Assembly (NCBI RefSeq): GCF_030161435.1
Contig: NZ_BSSV01000003.1
Coordinates: forward strand, 124,001 to 188,000
Source of the DNA: Thalassotalea loyana
Lineage (GTDB): Bacteria > Pseudomonadota > Gammaproteobacteria > Enterobacterales > Alteromonadaceae
Direction: 5' to 3'
Length of the DNA stretch: 64,000 bases
Both the position numbers and the translations under genes were made by a program. Positions 61,534 to 64,000 of this stretch are shown one piece after another (position 1 is the first letter of the stretch; every line of letters begins with the position of its first letter). Below the pieces are notes generated by a model. That model did no database searches, was not told the origin of the DNA, and saw only the letters and a program-made list of their open reading frames with translations.

Positions 61534-62136
61534 ATGAAATTATTTGCCTCTGTTATTACGTCAGGTGTAATAGTTACCGCAGTTTGGGGACTAGCAATAT
61601 TCCAGTTACCAAGTGCTAATGCCATTTCTCAAACAGAAAAGCCATTACCCAGTTTAGCGCAACGAAATAAGAGCGCTGCTGACAAGGCAACAAACACGCT
61701 TTTGCCTCAAAAACAAAAAATCAACGCTTCATCGGAAATAAAACTGAATTTAACAGGGGTTAAAAAAACAATTGTATTTGGCGATTTACCCCTCTTGTGG
61801 CAGGAGTTCGAAAGTAGTAAAGACATACAAAACTCTCTCAAAGATCATCCAGAAAAAGTTTATGTTTATTACCAAAGTTTCAGTAATAACTACCAAAAAG
61901 CTGAAGTAACCATTGGTTACAACAGTACTCAGGTTCGAGATGTTAGACCGACAACGATAATCCGAGAAGCCCGATATGAACCTATACTTGAAAAAGCCCA
62001 GTATTCCGTTTTTGAATTGGCGAATGGCTGGCAAAACATTGATTACACTAAACAGGTGAAATCAGTTCTAGAGGTGCATTATTTAAATAATCGTGGCGAT
62101 ACAATTGCCTCTGAAGTCTTGGTTAGCTACGAGTAG
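61534..62136 (+). CDS. Membrane-anchored protein, possibly with a GyrI-like domain
   Basis: 200 residues from ATG 61534 (GGAG upstream). N-terminal signal or anchor (LFASVITSGVIVTAVWGLAIF), a low-complexity linker to about 80, then IVFGDLPLLWQEFESS, EKVYVYYQSFSNNYQKAEVTIGY and YSVFELANGWQNI. This strand order recalls the GyrI-like/effector-binding fold (iPALW..F, vYavY.dY, YtV.iG); a weak match by eye. If so, a periplasmic ligand-binding version. Ten bases before the desaturase-family gene. Confidence 0.65.
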   Translation: MKLFASVITSGVIVTAVWGLAIFQLPSANAISQTEKPLPSLAQRNKSAADKATNTLLPQKQKINASSEIKLNLTGVKKTIVFGDLPLLWQEFESSKDIQNSLKDHPEKVYVYYQSFSNNYQKAEVTIGYNSTQVRDVRPTTIIREARYEPILEKAQYSVFELANGWQNIDYTKQVKSVLEVHYLNNRGDTIASEVLVSYE

Positions 62137-62145
62137 GGAATGCGT

Positions 62146-63051
62146 ATGGAATTTTTCAATTTTACTTTAACGACTGATGATATTTGGTGGTTAGAAACGT
62201 TTATCGATGACTGGTTTCTCGTTTTTGCTTTAGCATTGTTTGTTGTTGAAATGATTCGCTATGGCATAAAAAAAGAATTTACTAGAAATCTATTAGGTGA
62301 CAGTGTAACCAATTTCATCACATTGGGTGCATTCATTGTTATCGTTGCATTAGTCGCATTAGCTTATGCGGGAATTTTCTTTTACGTATACGAAAACTTC
62401 AGTCTGGTGCAACTACCGTTAACGCCATGGACAATTTTGTGTTGTATAGTCCTCGCTGACTTAGCTTACTATTGGGAACATAGGTTTTTACACAAGAACG
62501 GCTTTGCTTGGGCAACACATACCGTTCATCATAGCTCTCCGCACTTTAATATATCGGTAGCATATCGCCATGGGCCATTGGATTGGTTGTTCCCATTATT
62601 CTTTCACTTGCCATTGGCTGTGCTTGGTTTTAACCCATTTATCATCTTCCTATCTGAAGTCATTGTACAGGTCTATCAGACGTTACTGCACACTGAAACA
62701 GTTAAGAAGCTACCAAGGCCTGTTGAAGCTATCTTCAACACGCCGTCCCATCATAGGGTGCACCATGCGACAAACAAACAGTATCTGGATAAGAATTATG
62801 CGGGCATCTTCATTATTTGGGATCGTATGTTTGGTACCTTTGCAAAAGAAGAGGAAAAGGTCAGATATGGTATCTATCCAGCGGTAAATAGCGTAAACCC
62901 AATTAAAGTTTTCTTCAGTGGTTATGCAAAGTTATTTCAACAGTTAGTCGCTGCGCCATCCTGGGGATATCGATGGAACTTACTTATTAAGCCACCTATT
63001 TGGGCATGGGAACAAGAACAGATAAATAAACGAACGACAGCCTCTAAATAG
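62146..63051 (+). CDS. Fatty-acid hydroxylase/sterol desaturase family membrane enzyme
   Basis: 301 residues from ATG 62146 with AGGGA at the right spacing (ATG 62140 is too close). Four or five helices. Di-iron histidine boxes: HRFLH, HTVHHSSPH and HHRVHHA, plus a further His in AYRHG. The family hydroxylates or desaturates lipids, sterols and carotenoids with O2. Cotranscribed with the anchored protein, under the O3 palindrome. Substrate unknown. Confidence 0.88.
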   Translation: MEFFNFTLTTDDIWWLETFIDDWFLVFALALFVVEMIRYGIKKEFTRNLLGDSVTNFITLGAFIVIVALVALAYAGIFFYVYENFSLVQLPLTPWTILCCIVLADLAYYWEHRFLHKNGFAWATHTVHHSSPHFNISVAYRHGPLDWLFPLFFHLPLAVLGFNPFIIFLSEVIVQVYQTLLHTETVKKLPRPVEAIFNTPSHHRVHHATNKQYLDKNYAGIFIIWDRMFGTFAKEEEKVRYGIYPAVNSVNPIKVFFSGYAKLFQQLVAAPSWGYRWNLLIKPPIWAWEQEQINKRTTASK

Positions 63052-63068
63052 TTTAGCAACACCAAATG

Positions 63069-63100
63069 AAATAAAGCCTTCAAAATAGAAGGCTTTATTT
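63069..63100. terminator. Bidirectional terminator
   Basis: Stem AAATAAAGCCTTC / GAAGGCTTTATTT with a 6-nt loop; on the minus strand it overlaps the last codons of the DUF1428 gene. Confidence 0.82.
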
Positions 63101-63463
63101 TTCGATAGAAATGAAGTTGTCAAAGCCACCAAAAGCCATTCGCTCTGGCTCGAACTCTACTTGATATTTAGCCATGATTTCCTTCATCCGAGGATCATTG
63201 GCAACATGTTCATGCGCACTATTTCTTGTATCAACAGAATCAAAAGCAATAAAACCCATAATAATTGTTTCATCACTTTTGGGATTCAGTGTGTGTCTAA
63301 AAGACAATGTCTGTGCATGTGTCGAACCATCAGCAATAAACTCTTGGTACTTTAATGCACCGTACTCCAACCAAATAGCTGCAACGTCACTCGACAACTG
63401 GCGATACTCATCTATTTGTGTCAGCGTTATGGGAAAGACAAATCCGTCGATGTAATTGGCCAT
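63095..63463 (-). CDS. DUF1428 family protein (YbaA-like)
   Basis: 122 residues from ATG 63463 with GGAGG upstream. YIDGFVFPITLTQIDEYRQL at the start, ANDPRMKEIMAKYQ and PERMAFGGFDNFI at the end are the family pattern. Dimeric alpha-beta barrel fold; function unknown. No link to the neighbouring oxygenase genes is visible. Confidence 0.87.
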   Translation of the reverse strand: MANYIDGFVFPITLTQIDEYRQLSSDVAAIWLEYGALKYQEFIADGSTHAQTLSFRHTLNPKSDETIIMGFIAFDSVDTRNSAHEHVANDPRMKEIMAKYQVEFEPERMAFGGFDNFISIEK

Positions 63464-63736
63464 CACAGCCCTCCTCTTTAGTACAAATATCAAACAAATA
63501 GTCTCAATATCTCACGTCATTAGTCAATCATTTTAGTGCAATGAACATTGAGGCTATGCATTGCAGGTCGAGGAGTTCTTTCCTAAGCTCCTATATCAAG
63601 GAAAGATTGGTTTTATGTCATTTTAAAACTAGTTTTATTATATCCAGTTTAGCTATAATCCTTAATGCAAAGAATAAGTTAGCTTTAGTTTATTCTTCCG
63701 AGATTAGATTTTTAATTAACCATTGAGAGAGTATTA

Positions 63737-64000
63737 ATGGAATTTGTTTGGATTTTATTCGCGTTTGCTTGTGGCCTTTTGGCAAAAATTATCCAGTTAC
63801 CTCCATCAATAGGCTATTTACTCGCTGGGTTTGTCCTTCACTTCCTTGGCTACAATGCTGATGGTTTTATTTTAGAACTAGCAGATCTCGGCATCACCTT
63901 AATGTTGTTTACTATCGGATTAAAACTCAACATAAAAGACCTCATTAAAAGAGAGGTCTGGTTTGCCAGTTTGAGTCACACATCGCTATGGATGATAGCG
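63737..64000 (+). CDS. Cation/proton antiporter of the CPA2 (KefB/YbaL) family (partial, runs off right edge)
   Basis: First 88 residues only. MEFVWILFAFACGLLAKIIQ, then PPSIGYLLAGFVLHFLGYN and the ADLGITLMLFTIGLKLNIKDL segment typical of the CPA2 N-terminus. GAGAG precedes the ATG. K+/H+ or Na+/H+ exchange; whether a TrkA-N (RCK) domain follows cannot be seen. Confidence 0.85.
   Translation, partial: MEFVWILFAFACGLLAKIIQLPPSIGYLLAGFVLHFLGYNADGFILELADLGITLMLFTIGLKLNIKDLIKREVWFASLSHTSLWMIA

Noticed and set aside
54126-63051. Genomic island brought in by an integrase or transposon
   Set aside because: The content is accessory-like, but I see no integrase, transposase, flanking direct repeats or clear shift in base composition.
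63541-63726. 61-codon plus-strand open frame before the antiporter gene
   Set aside because: No ribosome-binding site, random-looking composition, and it fills the place where the antiporter promoter should be.

Overview
The window is chromosomal DNA of a marine gammaproteobacterium. It most resembles Alteromonadales of the Colwellia/Thalassotalea kind, with Shewanella and Vibrio as more distant relatives. This rests on low GC, the gene content (Lrp ortholog, Bpt-type aminoacyl-tRNA-protein transferase, long 367-residue PurC, cbb3 oxidase next to fnr-uspE-ttcA) and gene orders known from these groups: ftsK-lolA-rarA, clpS-clpA with cspD, thrS-infC-rpmI-rplT, pheS-pheT-ihfA. Most of it is core genome. 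I see no prophage, no CRISPR array, no transposase gene and no rRNA.

Layout. 1-17.2 kb holds housekeeping genes: rarA (cut by the left edge), lolA, ftsK, lrp divergent from ald, trxB, aat, bpt, infA, clpA/clpS, cspD, icd, uvrB and a MATE exporter. 17.2-18.5 kb is a tRNA-Asn array with three intact copies, decayed copies and a strong promoter, preceded by a pair of DnaA boxes. 18.5-20.2 kb carries small accessory genes. 20.4-30.6 kb is the microaerobic respiration block: ccoNOQP, ccoH, ccoI, ccoS, a TauE/SafE-like protein, fnr, uspE, ttcA. 30.6-32.7 kb pairs a purine permease with a Tsx/OmpK-like outer-membrane protein. 32.7-37.5 kb has a Bax-like hydrolase, membrane proteins and an Atm1-type ABC exporter. 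37.6-51.4 kb has ihfA-pheT-pheS, a yehS-like gene, purC, rplT-rpmI-infC-thrS (infC with an ATT start), a fructosamine-kinase-like gene and ribE. 51.5-53.5 kb has norM and tRNA-Val followed by degenerate tandem repeats of the tRNA 3' end.

The right part (54-63 kb) is accessory and the most interesting. A TetR/old-yellow-enzyme pair shares a putative operator. Next comes a predicted operon of a large lipoprotein (beta-propeller plus di-haem peroxidase-like domain), a small membrane protein and a Rieske oxygenase. A second TetR gene lies divergent to that operon. Downstream of the second TetR gene are a membrane-anchored protein, possibly GyrI-like, and a fatty-acid-hydroxylase/sterol-desaturase family enzyme. 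Three copies of one 25-bp operator-like palindrome sit in front of both arms, which argues for one TetR-controlled oxidation system. Its substrate is unknown. The window ends inside a CPA2-type cation/proton antiporter gene.

Start codons were chosen by Shine-Dalgarno match and family N-termini. Several are shorter than the longest open frame.
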